From Pseudomonas sp. RIT-PI-AD (GTDB lineage: Bacteria; Pseudomonadota; Gammaproteobacteria; Pseudomonadales; Pseudomonadaceae): a stretch of 64,000 nucleotides of DNA. Under the pieces are notes generated by a model. It was given only the letters and a program-made list of their open reading frames with translations, did no database searches and was not told where the DNA came from. Numbering within the stretch: the first letter of the stretch is position 1; each line of letters opens with the position of its first letter. Location: positions 47,612-111,611 of the forward strand of contig NZ_JANZKU010000016.1 in NCBI RefSeq assembly GCF_025642785.1, given 5' to 3'. The translations under genes were made by a program, and so were the position numbers. Below are positions 15,285 to 29,268 of the stretch, in pieces.

Positions 15285-15674
15285 TCAGGCGTGCCCGCCC
15301 GGCGCTCGCCGCATCACCAGCAAAGCTCCCGCGAACGCCGTCACCAGATAGGCGAAGCGCAGGCCGTATTCGATTTCAGGTGCCCAATGACGCAGGGCGA
15401 AGTAGGCCGCGACGGACACCAGGCACACCAGCAGCAGTTGGCCCCGCGAATCCCGCAGCGGCCGCGCCACGTCCCGGGCGAAATGCAGCAGCGCCCCTTG
15501 AAGGATTGCGCAGAAGGCCGCGAAGCCCATCAATAAAGGACGCAACCCGCGGGCGACGTCCTCGACCAACAGAGACGCCAGGCCGAAACGCTCGAGGGAT
15601 GGCAGCACGACGAAATGCAGCAGCCACAGGCCGCCGACCCAAAACGTGAGGGCCAGGCGCCAGGTGGCTGCCAT
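15285..15674 (-). CDS. DUF4149-like inner-membrane protein
   Basis: A 129-residue hydrophobic protein with about four membrane segments and a conserved GGLWLLHFVVLP first helix. It corresponds by position to the hypothetical gene between yhbY and greA in P. aeruginosa. I start at ATG 15674 (MAATWRLAL) because a longer reading to 15713 would overlap greA by 23 bases. The function is unknown. Confidence 0.85.
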   Translation of the reverse strand: MAATWRLALTFWVGGLWLLHFVVLPSLERFGLASLLVEDVARGLRPLLMGFAAFCAILQGALLHFARDVARPLRDSRGQLLLVCLVSVAAYFALRHWAPEIEYGLRFAYLVTAFAGALLVMRRAPGGHA

Positions 15675-15690
15675 CCACGGCACGCGCCGC

Positions 15691-16163
15691 TCAGAGGTGA
15701 CGGACTTCGACAATCTCGTACTCGACCAGGCCGCTCGGTGTCTTGACCGTCACCACGTCGCCCTCTTCCTTGGCGATCAGGGCGCGGGCGATGGGCGAAC
15801 TGACGGACAGCTTGCCGCGTTTGATGTCGGCCTCGTCGTCGCCCACGATTTGGTAGGTCACGCTTTCGTCGGTCTCGACGTTGGCGATCTCTACGGTGGT
15901 GCCGAAGATCACCTTGCCGGTGTGGGGAATGCTGGTGACGTCGATGACCTGGGCGTTCTGCAAGCGGCCCTCGATGTCGCGGATGCGCGCCTCGACCATA
16001 CCCTGCTGCTCGCGGGCGGCATGGTATTCGGCGTTCTCCTTGAGGTCACCGAGTTCGCGGGCGGTGCCGATGTCCTGGCTCAACTTGGGCCGGACCACCT
16101 TGGTCAGGTGGGCGAGTTCTTCTTCGAGGGCGCGGGCGCCCTGGACGGTCATGGGGTATTTAG

Positions 16164-16167
<4 letters not shown>
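15691..16167 (-). CDS. greA: Transcription elongation factor GreA
   Basis: Rescues backtracked RNA polymerase by stimulating transcript cleavage. 158 residues. The N-terminal coiled coil carries the acidic tip ([15 protein letters not shown]) and the C-terminal FKBP-like domain carries [14 protein letters not shown] and VKTPSG. Its start overlaps the carB stop by 4 bases, so it is in the car transcript, as in other Pseudomonas. Confidence 0.97.
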
Positions 16168-19385
<3,218 letters not shown>

Positions 19386-19413
19386 GGGATTCTCGTTGCA
19401 GTAATCGGGCTTG

Positions 19414-20067
19414 TCAGGAAAGGGTCGCGGTCGCCAGCTTCACGCCAAAGCCGACGAACAGGGCGCCGACGCCGGTGGTCGCACCGGCCGTCAGGCGGCG
19501 GCGCCGACGGAACCAGTCCGCCAGGCGCACACCCGTGAAAATCAGGAAACTCAGGTAAAGGGCGCTCACCACTTCCAGGATGCTTCCCAGGACCAGGAAG
19601 GCCAGGCCCGGGTGGGCGAACCCGGGATCGACGAACTGGATGAAGAAAGACATGAAGAACAGGATCGCCTTGGGGTTGGACAGGCTGAGCAGCAGCGCCT
19701 TGCGGAACGGCCGCTGCACCTCGACCTGCGCGGCCGCGGCCGGGACGTCCTGCGGATGCCGCCAGGTGCGCCAGGCACCGAACAGCATGCCGATCCCCAG
19801 ATAGAAGAGGTACGCCGCACCCAGGTACTTGAGGGCGATGAACAGCACCGGCTCGGCCTCGAGCACCGAAGCGATACCCAGGGCGGAGAGCAGCATCAGC
19901 AGCGCATCGCCGAGGAACACCGCGCAGGCCGCCCGATAGCCGGCCGCAACGCCGCGCTGGGCTGAAGTGGCGAGCACGAACAGCGAGTTGGGGCCGGGCA
20001 GCAGCACGATGAATACCACGCCGAGGACATAGGTCCAGAGGTCGGTGACACCCAGGCTTGGCAGCAT
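19414..20067 (-). CDS. LysE/LeuE-family amino-acid exporter
   Basis: A 217-residue inner-membrane protein with about six membrane segments. The [14 protein letters not shown] motif in the first loop and [20 protein letters not shown] in the middle mark the LysE/RhtB family; the substrate cannot be told from sequence. Start is ATG 20067 ([11 protein letters not shown]), 10 bases after the carA stop; longer readings would run into carA. An intervening gene between carA and carB is known in Pseudomonas. Confidence 0.92.
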   Translation of the reverse strand: MLPSLGVTDLWTYVLGVVFIVLLPGPNSLFVLATSAQRGVAAGYRAACAVFLGDALLMLLSALGIASVLEAEPVLFIALKYLGAAYLFYLGIGMLFGAWRTWRHPQDVPAAAAQVEVQRPFRKALLLSLSNPKAILFFMSFFIQFVDPGFAHPGLAFLVLGSILEVVSALYLSFLIFTGVRLADWFRRRRRLTAGATTGVGALFVGFGVKLATATLS

Positions 20068-20077
20068 GCCGGACACC

Positions 20078-21226
20078 TCAGCGCCGCTCGGCCATCGCCG
20101 CGATGAAGCGGTCGAACAGCGGCGCGACATCATGGGGCCCCGGGCTGGCTTCCGGGTGGCCCTGGAAGCTGAATGCCGCCTTGTCGGTGCGCTCGATGCC
20201 CTGCAGGGTGCCGTCGAACAGAGACTTGTGGGTCGCCCGGAGGTTGCCCGGCAGGCTCGCTTCCTCGACCGCGAAACCGTGGTTCTGGCTGGTGATCATC
20301 ACCACCCCGGAATCCATGTCCTGCACCGGGTGGTTGGCGCCGTGGTGGCCGTGCCCCATCTTCACCGTCCTGGCGCCGGATGCCAGGGCCAGCAATTGGT
20401 GGCCGAGGCAGATGCCGAACACCGGGATCGGCGTATCGAGGATCTCGCGAATCGCCTGGATCGCGTAATCGCAGGGCTCCGGGTCGCCCGGGCCGTTGGA
20501 AAGGAAGACGCCATCCGGTTGCAGCGCCAGGACCTCGGCGGCCGGGGTCTGGGCCGGCACCACGGTCAGGCGGCAACCCCGCGCCACCAGCATGCGCAGG
20601 ATGTTCACTTTCACGCCGTAGTCGTAGGCGACCACGTGATAAGGCAGCTCGGCCGCGGCGATTTCCGGGTGGCTATCGCTCTTCAGCTCCCACACACCGG
20701 AGCGCCACTCGTAGGATTGCTTGACGCTGACTTCCTTGGCCAGGTCCATGCCCTTGAGCCCTGGGAAGCCACGCGCCAGCTCCAGCGCCCGCGCCTCGGT
20801 GGCATCGTCGCCCACCAGGATGCAGCCGCTCTGCGCGCCCTTCTCCCGCAACAGGCGAGTGAGGCGGCGGGTATCGATGCCGGCGATGGCGACGGTGCCG
20901 TTGGCTTTCAGGTAGTCGGGCAGCGACTGCTTGCTGCGCCAGTTGCTGGCGATCAACGGCAGGTCGCGAATGATCAGACCGGCGGCCCATACCCGGTCGG
21001 CCTCGGCATCTTCCGGGGTGGTCCCGGTGTTGCCGATATGGGGATAGGTGAGGGTGACGATTTGCTGGGCGTAGGAAGGATCGGTGAGGATTTCCTGATA
21101 ACCGGTCATGGCGGTGTTGAACACGACCTCGCCAACGGTATGACCGTCGGCTCCAATGGCTTCGCCACGAAAAATGCTGCCATCGGCAAGGGCCAGAATG
21201 GCAGGTTTAGGGGCTGGCTTAGTCAA
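20078..21226 (-). CDS. carA: Carbamoyl-phosphate synthase small (glutaminase) subunit
   Basis: Hydrolyses glutamine and channels ammonia to CarB. The 382 residues hold an N-terminal CarA-specific domain and a class I glutaminase domain with nucleophile Cys in FGICLGHQ and catalytic His/Glu in [14 protein letters not shown]. The start is TTG 21226: a perfect GGAGGT lies 4 bases upstream and Thr-Lys-Pro follows, as in Pseudomonas CarA. Upstream in-frame codons run through a terminator hairpin. Confidence 0.96.
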   Translation of the reverse strand: MTKPAPKPAILALADGSIFRGEAIGADGHTVGEVVFNTAMTGYQEILTDPSYAQQIVTLTYPHIGNTGTTPEDAEADRVWAAGLIIRDLPLIASNWRSKQSLPDYLKANGTVAIAGIDTRRLTRLLREKGAQSGCILVGDDATEARALELARGFPGLKGMDLAKEVSVKQSYEWRSGVWELKSDSHPEIAAAELPYHVVAYDYGVKVNILRMLVARGCRLTVVPAQTPAAEVLALQPDGVFLSNGPGDPEPCDYAIQAIREILDTPIPVFGICLGHQLLALASGARTVKMGHGHHGANHPVQDMDSGVVMITSQNHGFAVEEASLPGNLRATHKSLFDGTLQGIERTDKAAFSFQGHPEASPGPHDVAPLFDRFIAAMAERR

Positions 21227-21268
21227 GAAGACCTCCGGTAGATCAGAGCTGAAGCAAACGCAGGTTGT

Positions 21269-21309
21269 AAAAAAGCGGGATGACGTTCGAACCGTCACCC
21301 CGCTTTTTT
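21269..21309 (-). terminator. Terminator or attenuator in carA leader
   Basis: On the - strand an 11-bp stem with one G-T pair (21293-21303 with 21275-21285), loop of 7, is followed by six Ts. It lies 43 bases before the carA start and about 200 bases after dapB. It may end the dapB message, attenuate carA, or both. T-runs on both sides would let it act in either direction. Confidence 0.8.
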
Positions 21310-21331
21310 ATTTGAGCCATTCTGCGTAACT

Positions 21332-21383
21332 TTTAGTGGACACACTAAAGCTGCATCTTACAGGAAAGGCTCTTTCCGGTCCA
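21332..21383 (-). promoter_or_regulatory. Putative carA promoter overlapped by two palindromes
   Basis: On the - strand TGGACC (21378-21383), 17 bases, then TAAGAT (21355-21360) resemble a sigma-70 promoter. The spacer contains the perfect palindrome GGAAAG-AGC-CTTTCC (21363-21377). A second palindrome, TTTAGTG-TGTC-CACTAAA (21332-21349), covers the expected start of transcription. Both could be operators; which regulator binds is not shown by the sequence. Confidence 0.5.
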
Positions 21384-21506
21384 CCCGCGAGCTGGCGCGC
21401 CTCGTAACGTGCGCAGGATGCGATGGAAACCGCCCAGCCTCCGCGGCGGGACCGCACCACGGAAGGCCGGTGCGGGAGGCCCGCGCCGACGCCTCCTCAC
21501 CCTCAC

Positions 21507-22367
<861 letters not shown>

Positions 22368-22372
22368 TCACC

Positions 22373-23503
22373 TCAAAGATCACCGAAAAAACGCTTCATG
22401 CCTTCGAACCAGTTGCTGGCCTTGGGCGAATGGGAGCCATCGCTCTGCAAGCTGCGGCGGAACTCCTCGAGCAGTTCGCGCTGGCGCTTGTCCAGATTGA
22501 CCGGTGTCTCCACCGCGACCCGGCACATCAGGTCGCCGGCACCGCCGCCGCGCACGGGCGCGACACCCTTGCCACGCAGCCGGAACAGCTTGCCGGTCTG
22601 GGTTGCCTCGGGGATTTTCAGCTTGACCCGGCCATCGAGAGTGGGCACTTCCAATTCGCCGCCCAGGGCTGCATCGGCGAAGCTGATCGGCACCTCGCAA
22701 TACAGGTGCTTGCCGTCGCGCTGGAAGATCGGGTGCTCGCGCACATTGACCACCACGTACAGATCGCCGGGCGGTCCGCCGAGCGTACCCGCCTCGCCCT
22801 CGCCGGACAGGCGGATCCGGTCGCCGGTGTCGACGCCCGCAGGCACTTTGACCGAGAGGGTCTTGTGTTCTTCCACGCGGCCCTGTCCATGGCAGCTGCC
22901 ACAGGGGTCGGCGATCATCTTGCCGGTGCCATGGCAGCGCGGGCAGGTCTGCTGCACCGAGAAGAAACCCTGCTGCATGCGGACCTGGCCGATCCCGCCG
23001 CAGGTGGTGCAGGTGACCGGCGTGGTTCCCTTCTTCGCCCCGCTGCCATCGCACGTCTTGCAGGCGACCAGCGTCGGCACGCGGATGGTGACGGTGGTCC
23101 CGCGAACCGCCTCTTCCAGATCCAGCTCCAGGGTGTAGCGCAGGTCGCTGCCGCGCTGGGCACCGCCGCGCGAACCGCCGCGGGCGCCGCCGAAGAAATC
23201 GCTGAAGACGTCGCCGAAGATGTCCGAAAAGCTCGCCCCGCCACCGCCGAAGCCCGCGCCACCGCCGCCCATGCTCGGGTCGACGCCCGCATGGCCGTAT
23301 TGGTCATAGGCCGCGCGTTTGCTGGAGTCGGAGAGCACCTCATAGGCCTCGTTGGCCTCCTTGAACTGCTCTTCGGCGGATTTATCGCCAGGGTTGCGGT
23401 CCGGGTGATGCTTCATCGCCAGGCGTCGATAAGCCTTTTTCAGCTCCGCTTCGCTGGCGCCGCGCTCCACACCGAGCACTTCGTAATAATCTCGTTTAGC
23501 CAT
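22373..23503 (-). CDS. dnaJ: Co-chaperone DnaJ
   Basis: Type I Hsp40 that delivers substrates to DnaK and stimulates its ATPase. 376 residues: J-domain with HPD in [11 protein letters not shown], Gly/Phe-rich region ([14 protein letters not shown]), four CxxCxGxG zinc motifs, and C-terminal substrate domains. Start is ATG 23503 ([11 protein letters not shown]). It lies 121 bases downstream of dnaK, with a REP-like hairpin in the gap. Confidence 0.98.
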   Translation of the reverse strand: MAKRDYYEVLGVERGASEAELKKAYRRLAMKHHPDRNPGDKSAEEQFKEANEAYEVLSDSSKRAAYDQYGHAGVDPSMGGGGAGFGGGGASFSDIFGDVFSDFFGGARGGSRGGAQRGSDLRYTLELDLEEAVRGTTVTIRVPTLVACKTCDGSGAKKGTTPVTCTTCGGIGQVRMQQGFFSVQQTCPRCHGTGKMIADPCGSCHGQGRVEEHKTLSVKVPAGVDTGDRIRLSGEGEAGTLGGPPGDLYVVVNVREHPIFQRDGKHLYCEVPISFADAALGGELEVPTLDGRVKLKIPEATQTGKLFRLRGKGVAPVRGGGAGDLMCRVAVETPVNLDKRQRELLEEFRRSLQSDGSHSPKASNWFEGMKRFFGDL

Positions 23504-23546
23504 ACGCTTCATTCACTCTCAAATTCGTACCCTCCAGACACGCCGA

Positions 23547-23566
23547 CGCGGGAGCAAGCCCCCGCG
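23547..23566. repeat. REP-like hairpin between dnaK and dnaJ
   Basis: CGCGGG and CCCGCG form a stem around AGCAAGCC. The GCGGGxxCAAGCCCxCGC pattern is like short REP elements scattered in Pseudomonas intergenic regions. It may stabilise the upstream dnaK message. Confidence 0.4.
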
Positions 23567-23624
23567 CGGCGGTCGTGCCCACCGCGGAAACCGCGGCAGG
23601 CTGGAGCGGAAGCAAGCGTGGCGC

Positions 23625-25544
23625 TTACTTGTTGTCCTTGACCTCTTCGAACTCGGCGTCGACCACGTCGTCGGCGCCACCCTTGGCATCGTCGGCGGCA
23701 TGGCCGGGCGCTTCACCCGCCTGCGGTTGCTCGGCATACATCTTCTGCGCCAGCGGAGCGGAAGCCTGGGACAGGGCATTGACCTTGGCTTCGATCTCAG
23801 CCTTGTCGTCGCCCTTCACCGCCGCTTCCAGTTCGCCGAGCGCTTTCTCGATGGCGGCCTTTTCCTCGGCCGTGGCCTTGTCGCCCGCCTCGGTCACCAT
23901 CTTGCGGGTGGCATGCACCAGGGCGTCGCCCTGGTTACGCGCCGCCGCCAGCTCTTCGAACTTACGGTCTTCCTCGGCATTCGCCTCGGCGTCGCGGACC
24001 ATCTGCTGGATCTCGTCCTCGGACAGGCCGGAGTTGGCCTTGATCACGATGGACTGCTGCTTGCCAGTGGCCTTGTCTTTGGCGGACACGTGCAGGATGC
24101 CGTTGGCGTCGATGTCGAAGGTCACCTCGACCTGCGGCACGCCACGCGGCGCCGGCGGGATCTCGGCCAGGTCGAACTTGCCCAGGGACTTGTTCTGCGC
24201 GGCTTGCTTGCGCTCGCCTTGCAGCACGTGGATGGTCACCGCGGACTGGTTGTCATCGGCGGTCGAGAACACCTGGGACTTCTTGGTCGGAATGGTGGTG
24301 TTCTTCTCGATCAGCGCGGTCATCACTCCACCCAGGGTTTCGATACCCAGGGTCAGCGGGGATACGTCCAGCAGCAACACGTCCTTCACGTCGCCGGACA
24401 GCACGGCGCCCTGGATGGCGGCACCGATGGCGACCGCTTCGTCGGGGTTGACGTCCTTGCGCGCTTCCTTGCCGAAGAAGTCAGCGACTTTCTTCTGCAC
24501 CAGCGGCATGCGGGTCTGACCGCCCACCAGGATCACCTCGTGGATGCCGGACACGTCGAGGCCGGCATCCTTGAGCGCGATGCGGCACGGCTCGATGGTG
24601 CGCTCGACCAGGTCTTCGACCAGCGATTCCAGCTTGGCGCGGGAAATCTTCACGTTCAGGTGCTTCGGACCGGTCTGGTCGGCCGTGATGTACGGCAGGT
24701 TGACATCGGTCTGCTGGCTGGAGGACAGCTCGATCTTGGCCTTCTCCGCCGCTTCTTTCAGACGCTGCATGGCCAGGGGGTCGCCCTTGAGGTCCATGCC
24801 GGTTTCTTTCTTGAATTCCTCGACGAGGTAGTCGATCAGGCGGATGTCGAAGTCCTCGCCACCGAGGAAGGTGTCGCCGTTGGTGGCCAACACTTCGAAC
24901 TGGTGCTCGCCATCGACTTCGGCGATCTCGATCACCGACACGTCGAAGGTGCCGCCGCCCAGGTCATAGACGATCACGGTGTGGTCGCCCTTGGCCTTGT
25001 CCATCCCATAGGCCAACGCCGCTGCGGTCGGCTCGTTGATGATCCGCTTGACGTCCAGACCGGCGATGCGACCGGCGTCCTTGGTGGCCTGGCGCTGGCT
25101 GTCGTTGAAGTAGGCCGGCACGGTGATCACCGCTTCGGTCACGGTCTCGCCGAGATAGTCTTCGGCGGTCTTCTTCATCTTCTTCAGCACTTCCGCGGAA
25201 ATCTGCGGCGGCGCCATCTTCTGGCCCTTGATCTCGACCCAGGCATCGCCGTTGTCGGCCTTGGCCACCTTGTAGGGCACCATCTTGATGTCTTTCTGCA
25301 CCACGTCTTCTTCGAAGCGACGACCGATCAGACGCTTCACCGCGTACAGGGTGTTGTGCGGGTTGGTCACTGCCTGGCGCTTGGCGGACTGGCCGACCAG
25401 GGTTTCGCCGTCGTTGGTGTAGGCGATGATCGACGGCGTGGTACGAGCGCCTTCGGCGTTCTCGATGACCTTGACGCTACCGTTTTCCAGAATGGCGACG
25501 CAGGAGTTGGTGGTCCCCAGGTCGATACCGATGATTTTTCCCAT
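23625..25544 (-). CDS. dnaK: Chaperone DnaK (Hsp70)
   Basis: ATP-dependent folding chaperone. 639 residues: ATPase domain starting [13 protein letters not shown] with the [12 protein letters not shown] and VGGQTRMP signatures, then substrate-binding domain ([16 protein letters not shown]) and helical lid ending in the EEV-containing tail. Start is ATG 25544. Located between grpE and dnaJ; the operon has a heat-shock promoter before grpE. Confidence 0.99.
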   Translation of the reverse strand: MGKIIGIDLGTTNSCVAILENGSVKVIENAEGARTTPSIIAYTNDGETLVGQSAKRQAVTNPHNTLYAVKRLIGRRFEEDVVQKDIKMVPYKVAKADNGDAWVEIKGQKMAPPQISAEVLKKMKKTAEDYLGETVTEAVITVPAYFNDSQRQATKDAGRIAGLDVKRIINEPTAAALAYGMDKAKGDHTVIVYDLGGGTFDVSVIEIAEVDGEHQFEVLATNGDTFLGGEDFDIRLIDYLVEEFKKETGMDLKGDPLAMQRLKEAAEKAKIELSSSQQTDVNLPYITADQTGPKHLNVKISRAKLESLVEDLVERTIEPCRIALKDAGLDVSGIHEVILVGGQTRMPLVQKKVADFFGKEARKDVNPDEAVAIGAAIQGAVLSGDVKDVLLLDVSPLTLGIETLGGVMTALIEKNTTIPTKKSQVFSTADDNQSAVTIHVLQGERKQAAQNKSLGKFDLAEIPPAPRGVPQVEVTFDIDANGILHVSAKDKATGKQQSIVIKANSGLSEDEIQQMVRDAEANAEEDRKFEELAAARNQGDALVHATRKMVTEAGDKATAEEKAAIEKALGELEAAVKGDDKAEIEAKVNALSQASAPLAQKMYAEQPQAGEAPGHAADDAKGGADDVVDAEFEEVKDNK

Positions 25545-25643
25545 GTTCTCTCTCCCGAAACTTTGTTTTACCGAGGCTCCGTTTCAGGCACCGCGGCAGC
25601 ATATAAACGCTTGATTCACCAGATGGGGGCTCGCAGGCCGATT

Positions 25644-26213
25644 TCAAGCCTGCTCGTCGATGCTCGGCGGCGCGTCGGCGGGGGCCTTGCTGACGACCAC
25701 CATGGCCGGCCGCAACAGGCGGCCATTGAGCAGGTAGCCTTTCTGGAACACTTTCAACACACTGCCGGGCTCGACATGCGTGCTCTCTTCCATCGCCATC
25801 GCCTGATGGTGTTCCGGGTTGAACGGCGCACCCTGGGGATCGACCTGTTCCAGCTGATAGCGCTTGAGCGTGTCGTGGAACAGCTTGAGGGTCAGCTCCA
25901 TGCCTTCCCGCACCGGCTTGATCGAATCGTCGTCGGCGCTGGTCATTTCCAGGCCCCGCTCCAGGCTGTCGACCACCGGCAGCAGATCGCCAGCGAATTT
26001 CTCCAGGGCGAACTTGTGCGCCTTCTCGACATCCTGCTCGGCACGGCGGCGGATGTTCTGCACATCGGCGGCAACGCGCAGAGCCTGGTCCTGGGCGGCG
26101 GCCAGTTGCTCTTCGAGTACCTGTACGCGAGTCGCCAGATCGTCGCCTGCCTCGGTGTCCACGCCCGGGCCAGCCTCGGGGTTCTGAGTATCCAGGATCT
26201 GTTCGTCAGCCAT
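25644..26213 (-). CDS. grpE: Nucleotide exchange factor GrpE
   Basis: Dimeric exchange factor that releases ADP from DnaK. 189 residues with a long N-terminal coiled coil (residues 25-90, containing [21 protein letters not shown]) and a C-terminal beta domain ([24 protein letters not shown], split by family pattern). Start is ATG 26213 behind GAGGA. First gene of grpE-dnaK-dnaJ. Confidence 0.98.
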   Translation of the reverse strand: MADEQILDTQNPEAGPGVDTEAGDDLATRVQVLEEQLAAAQDQALRVAADVQNIRRRAEQDVEKAHKFALEKFAGDLLPVVDSLERGLEMTSADDDSIKPVREGMELTLKLFHDTLKRYQLEQVDPQGAPFNPEHHQAMAMEESTHVEPGSVLKVFQKGYLLNGRLLRPAMVVVSKAPADAPPSIDEQA

Positions 26214-26266
26214 GCGTTCCTCCTTACGAAACGGTTGCGGCGTTCACTCCACCGCTTCTGCCCGCC

Positions 26267-26295
26267 TATATGGGGCCGCAATTCGGCGCTTCAAG
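26267..26295 (-). promoter_or_regulatory. RpoH (sigma-32) heat-shock promoter of grpE-dnaK-dnaJ
   Basis: On the - strand CTTGAA (26290-26295), 14 bases, then CCCCATATA (26267-26275) match the sigma-32 consensus almost perfectly. It lies 54 bases before grpE. Confidence 0.85.
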
Positions 26296-26404
26296 GGGCA
26301 GCGTTCCATCCCGAAGGGCAAAGCGACCGGCGCACCGGCCACCGATCGAGTCACGGAGCCGCAAGGCAATGGCGCCGACGATCATCGACATTCGTCGGCT
26401 TTTG

Positions 26405-26439
26405 TTGACGAAGAAAAGCGGTACTGTATAAATACCCAG
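26405..26439 (+). promoter_or_regulatory. LexA-controlled recN promoter
   Basis: TTGACG (26405-26410), 16 bases, TATAAA (26427-26432) form a promoter; the LexA box CTG-N10-CAG at 26424-26439 (CTGTATAAATACCCAG) covers the -10. recN starts 23 bases later. RecN is a classic SOS gene. Confidence 0.88.
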
Positions 26440-26462
26440 CAACACCCTCTGGAGCGCCTGCC

Positions 26463-28136
26463 ATGCTGGTTCACCTCTCCGTTCACAACTACGCCATCGT
26501 CGAACACCTGGACCTCGAGCTGGCCGGCGGCATGACGGTGATCACCGGCGAGACCGGCGCGGGCAAATCCATCATGCTCGACGCCCTGGGCCTGACGCTC
26601 GGCGGCCGCGCCGACAGTGGCGCGGTGCGCCCCGGCGCGGATAAGGCGGACATCCTCGCCAGCTTCGACCTGGGCGATATCCCGGAAGCCCGCGCCTGGC
26701 TCGCCGAGCGCGACCTGGACCGCGACGGCCCCTGTATCCTGCGTCGGGTGATCACCGCCGAGGGTCGCTCCCGCGCCTATATAAACGGCAGCCCCTGCCC
26801 CCAGGGCGACCTGCGCAGCCTGGGCGAACTGCTGATCGACGTGCACAGCCAGCACGAACACCAGTCACTGTTGAAGCCGGAAACCCACAGGCGTCTGCTC
26901 GACGAATACGCCGGGGCCAGCGAGCTGGCACGCCAGGTGCAACTCGCCGCCCAACGCTGGCGCCAGACCCGCCAGGAGCTCGAGCGGATTTCCAGCAGCG
27001 GCGACGAACAACGCGCGCGGCACCAATTGCTGAGCTACCAGCTGGAAGAACTGGAAAATCTCGGCCTGGGCGAAAACGAACTCGCCCAGCTGGAAATGGA
27101 ACACAAGACCCTGGCCAACTCCGGCCAGCTGCTGGGTGCCTGCCGCCAAGTGCTCGACCTGTGCAGCGAGAGCGATGCCGGCAACGTGCTGTCCGCCCTC
27201 ACGTCCAGCCTGCAGCGACTGAGCGCCTTCCATGACCAGCCCGGCGCCCTGGGCGAGGCGATCAACCTGCTTGCCAGTGCCCAGATCCAGGTCGAGGAGG
27301 CGGTAGGCGAGCTGAACCGTTTCGTCGACCACTTCGACGCCGACCCGCAACGCCAGGTCCAGGTCGAAGAGCGCCTGGACGCCCTTTACACGCTGGCCCG
27401 CAAGCATCGCGTACAGCCCGACGATTTGAACGCGCTGCAACAGCGTCTGCTGGAAGAGCTCGAAGGGTTGAATGCCGACGACGAGGCCGCCGAACGCCTG
27501 GCCGAGGAACTCGCCGCCTACGCGCGGCATTACCAGGAAAAGGCCGCCCAGCTCAGCAAACTGCGCCACGAAGCTTCCACCCGGCTGGCGAAGGCGGTGG
27601 AACAGGAGATGCAACACCTGGGCATGCCGGGCGGCCGCTTGAGCATCGAGTTGCGCGACCTGCCCGAAGGCGATCCTCAACCGCAGGGCTTGGAAGTGGT
27701 GGAATTCCTCGTCAGCGCCAACCCGGGCCAGCCGCTGAAAGCGCTGGCGAAGGTGGCCTCGGGCGGCGAACTGTCCCGTATCAGCCTGGCGATCCAGGTC
27801 ATCACCGCGCAAACCTCGCGCGTGCCGACCCTGGTCTTCGACGAAGTGGACGTGGGTATCGGCGGTCCCACCGCCGAGGTGGTCGGGCAATTGCTGCGGC
27901 GTCTCGGCGAGCGCGGGCAGGTGCTGACCGTCACTCACCTGCCCCAGGTCGCCGCCCAGGGTCATCATCACCTGTTCGTGCACAAGCAGCGCGGCAGCAG
28001 CGAAACCCGCACCGCCGTTACCCACCTGGCGGATGCCGCGCGCGTCGAGGAAATCGCGCGCATGCTCGGCGGCCTGGACATGACCGACGAATCCCTGGCC
28101 CACGCTCGCAAGATGGTGATCAGCGCCCAGGCATGA
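26463..28136 (+). CDS. recN: DNA repair protein RecN
   Basis: SMC-like ATPase recruited to double-strand breaks. 557 residues: Walker A GETGAGKS at 29-36, two long coiled-coil arms, then the ABC signature SGGELSRISLA and Walker B LVFDEVDVGIGG. Start is ATG 26463, divergent from grpE, under a LexA box. Confidence 0.98.
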   Translation: MLVHLSVHNYAIVEHLDLELAGGMTVITGETGAGKSIMLDALGLTLGGRADSGAVRPGADKADILASFDLGDIPEARAWLAERDLDRDGPCILRRVITAEGRSRAYINGSPCPQGDLRSLGELLIDVHSQHEHQSLLKPETHRRLLDEYAGASELARQVQLAAQRWRQTRQELERISSSGDEQRARHQLLSYQLEELENLGLGENELAQLEMEHKTLANSGQLLGACRQVLDLCSESDAGNVLSALTSSLQRLSAFHDQPGALGEAINLLASAQIQVEEAVGELNRFVDHFDADPQRQVQVEERLDALYTLARKHRVQPDDLNALQQRLLEELEGLNADDEAAERLAEELAAYARHYQEKAAQLSKLRHEASTRLAKAVEQEMQHLGMPGGRLSIELRDLPEGDPQPQGLEVVEFLVSANPGQPLKALAKVASGGELSRISLAIQVITAQTSRVPTLVFDEVDVGIGGPTAEVVGQLLRRLGERGQVLTVTHLPQVAAQGHHHLFVHKQRGSSETRTAVTHLADAARVEEIARMLGGLDMTDESLAHARKMVISAQA

Positions 28137-28146
28137 GGAAGGTATG

Positions 28147-28175
28147 AAAAAGGCGACCCGAGGGTCGCCTTTTTT
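28147..28175. terminator. Bidirectional terminator between recN and fur
   Basis: AGGCGACCC pairs with GGGTCGCCT, with As before and five Ts after. It sits between the convergent genes recN and fur and can serve both. Confidence 0.85.
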
Positions 28176-28188
28176 CATCGTACTGCGC

Positions 28189-28593
28189 TCATTTTCGCTT
28201 GCGGACGTACAACACCAAGTTGTGATCGACCATTTCGAAACCGTGTTCCTTGACGATTTCCCGTTGGCGCTTTTCGATCTCGGTGTCGAAGAATTCGATC
28301 ACCTCGCCGCTGTCGACACAGACCATATGGTCGTGGTGCCCGCCATCGGCCAGCTCGAAGACCGCATGGCCTCCGTCGAAGTTGTGGCGAACCACCAGCC
28401 CGGCCGCCTCGAATTGAGTCAGAACGCGGTAGACAGTGGCCAGACCGACGTCCTCGCCGGCCTCCATCAGCGCCTTGTAGACATCCTCCGCACTCATGTG
28501 GCGTTGCTCGGTGGAGTCGAGCATCTGGAGGATCTTGACCCGTGGCAGGGTCACTTTAAGGCCGGCTTTGCGTAGTTCGTTATTTTCAACCAT
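28189..28593 (-). CDS. fur: Ferric uptake regulator Fur
   Basis: Fe(II)-dependent repressor of iron uptake. 134 residues: N-terminal winged helix (LKVTLPRVKILQML, DVGLATVYRVL), then metal sites in HHDHMVCVD and E/H-rich C-terminal half. It lacks the second CxxC zinc motif of E. coli Fur, as in other Pseudomonas. It seems to differ at several positions (e.g. NNELRK, DGGHHDH) from P. aeruginosa Fur as I remember it. Start is ATG 28593; divergent from bamE. Confidence 0.98.
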   Translation of the reverse strand: MVENNELRKAGLKVTLPRVKILQMLDSTEQRHMSAEDVYKALMEAGEDVGLATVYRVLTQFEAAGLVVRHNFDGGHAVFELADGGHHDHMVCVDSGEVIEFFDTEIEKRQREIVKEHGFEMVDHNLVLYVRKRK

Positions 28594-28618
28594 GGTCAGC
28601 TTTCTCATGGAAGGCGGC

Positions 28619-28648
28619 TTTCGCAGCTTCCCTCAATACGGGTATGAT
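28619..28648 (+). promoter_or_regulatory. Possible bamE promoter
   Basis: TATGAT at 28643-28648 is a good -10, 45 bases before the bamE start; the -35 region (about 28619-28624, TTTCGC) is weak. Confidence 0.4.
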
Positions 28649-28692
28649 CGGGCTTTAATTTGCCCAGCCAAGATAGTGGAAGTCACCCACCG

Positions 28693-29211
28693 ATGCAAAA
28701 CACCAAGCTCCTGCTGGCCAGCCTGACCTTCACCGGTCTGGTCGCACTCGCCGGTTGCTCATTCCCCGGCGTCTACAAGATCGACATCCAGCAGGGCAAT
28801 GTCGTAACGCAGGATATGATAGACCAGTTGAAGCCTGGAATGACCCGCCGGCAAGTGCGGTTTATCATGGGCAACCCGCTCATCACCGACACCTTCCACG
28901 CCAATCGCTGGGACTACCTGTACAGCATCCAGCCCGGCGGCGGTAAGCGCCAGCAGGAACGCGTCAGCCTCTCCTTCGACGGCAACGACCAGTTGATCGG
29001 CCTGGCAGGCGACTTCATGCCGGGTGTCAGCCGCGATGAGGCCATCCTGGGCAACGAGAACTCCAACCCGGACGCTCCGAAGGCCGACGAGCAGAAGCCC
29101 GAGCAGGCGCCTCAGCCCGGCTCGCTGCAAGATCGTATCCAGCGGGACGTCGACGAGGTCAAGCCGGTTCCGGTGCCGATCCCCGAGCCCCTGGAAACCT
29201 CGCCCGAGTGA
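28693..29211 (+). CDS. bamE: Outer-membrane assembly lipoprotein BamE (OmlA)
   Basis: Lipoprotein of the BAM complex that inserts outer-membrane beta-barrels. 172 residues. Signal peptide with lipobox LAGC, the YKIDIQQGN and [18 protein letters not shown] motifs of SmpA/OmlA, and a Pro/Glu-rich C-terminal extension typical of Pseudomonas. Start is ATG 28693 (MQNTKLLL), chosen because a signal peptide follows at once. Divergent from fur, as in P. aeruginosa. Confidence 0.95.
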   Translation: MQNTKLLLASLTFTGLVALAGCSFPGVYKIDIQQGNVVTQDMIDQLKPGMTRRQVRFIMGNPLITDTFHANRWDYLYSIQPGGGKRQQERVSLSFDGNDQLIGLAGDFMPGVSRDEAILGNENSNPDAPKADEQKPEQAPQPGSLQDRIQRDVDEVKPVPVPIPEPLETSPE

Positions 29212-29220
29212 CCTGACACG

Positions 29221-29250
29221 AAAAAGCCCGGCTGAAGCCGGGCTTTTTTT
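29221..29250. terminator. Terminator after bamE
   Basis: AGCCCGGC/GCCGGGCT stem with TGAA loop, A-run before and seven Ts after. It lies between convergent bamE and rnfH. Confidence 0.88.
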
Positions 29251-29268
29251 ATGCCCTGCGGATACTGA

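Noticed and set aside
23700..26408. 902-codon open frame opposite dnaK and grpE
   Set aside because: Antisense shadow of two certain genes.
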